Shown here piece after piece: positions 63,997 to 64,000 of a stretch of DNA of 64,000 bases. The position numbers and the translations under genes are program-made. The stretch covers positions 57,004,920 to 57,068,919 of the forward strand of contig OX352765.1 of NCBI GenBank assembly GCA_947095585.1, written 5' to 3'. The notes under the pieces are model-generated. The model saw nothing but the letters and a program-made list of their open reading frames with translations. It had not been told where the DNA came from and ran no database searches. Numbering within the stretch: the stretch's first letter is position 1; the number at the start of each line of letters is the position of its first letter. The stretch comes from Nephrocerus scutellatus (lineage: Eukaryota; Arthropoda; Insecta; Diptera; Pipunculidae).

Positions 63997-64000
63997 GTTC

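Overview
This 64-kb window is eukaryotic repeat DNA, almost certainly from an insect (a fly is my best guess). The evidence is the mix of elements: a BEL/Pao element with a tRNA-Phe primer site, several Ty3/gypsy elements, an errantivirus-like element with envelope remnants, a copia element with 125-bp LTRs, a Jockey-like non-LTR element and AT-rich satellites. I found no host protein gene, tRNA, rRNA or CRISPR array. Nearly everything is satellite DNA or transposons inserted into one another.

Layout. 1-2855: AT-rich satellite, about 190-bp units. 2856-4224: AT-rich DNA with worn copies of a second satellite. 4225-5930: 118-bp tandem array with a duplicated four-unit block. 5936-6216: TA microsatellite and a 17-bp minisatellite. 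6240-8511 and 11724-12185: satellite of about 360 bp, itself an old dimer, split by a non-LTR retrotransposon (8512-11723). 12815-19030: a gypsy integrase fragment ('Gypsy-F') split by a complete but decayed BEL/Pao element (13322-18789, 5-bp target duplication CCCGT).

From 19030 to 56734 the scaffold is one decayed errantivirus-like element ('D', minus strand: gag, protease, RT, RNase H, integrase, env, 3' LTR). It is interrupted by a fold-back DNA element, 'Gypsy-C', 'Gypsy-A' nested in the gag of Gypsy-C, a 120-bp tandem array, 'Gypsy-B', a tandem pair of small elements and a copia element. The copia element (56735-63996) carries a DNA transposon. An 8-kb tandem duplication (copy 1 20564-28578, copy 2 28588-36583) copied part of the fold-back, an env fragment, Gypsy-C and part of a Gypsy-A LTR.

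Most notable is Gypsy-B. Between its broken integrase and its 3' LTR lies an uninterrupted 400-codon reading frame (46984-48186, minus) with a Ulp1-type (C48) cysteine protease domain in which the His, Asp, Gln and Cys residues are all recognisable, followed by an Arg/Ser and poly-Ser tail. Gypsy-A and Gypsy-B also carry large minisatellite arrays inside their LTRs, downstream of the TATA box, so the arrays should be transcribed in the leader. Gypsy-A and Gypsy-C have both lost reverse transcriptase. All seven LTR elements lie on the minus strand, a layout like that of one-strand piRNA clusters; that is a hypothesis only.

Element names (A, B, C, D, F) are labels used here. Boundaries were read by eye; those given as approximate may be off by tens of bases.
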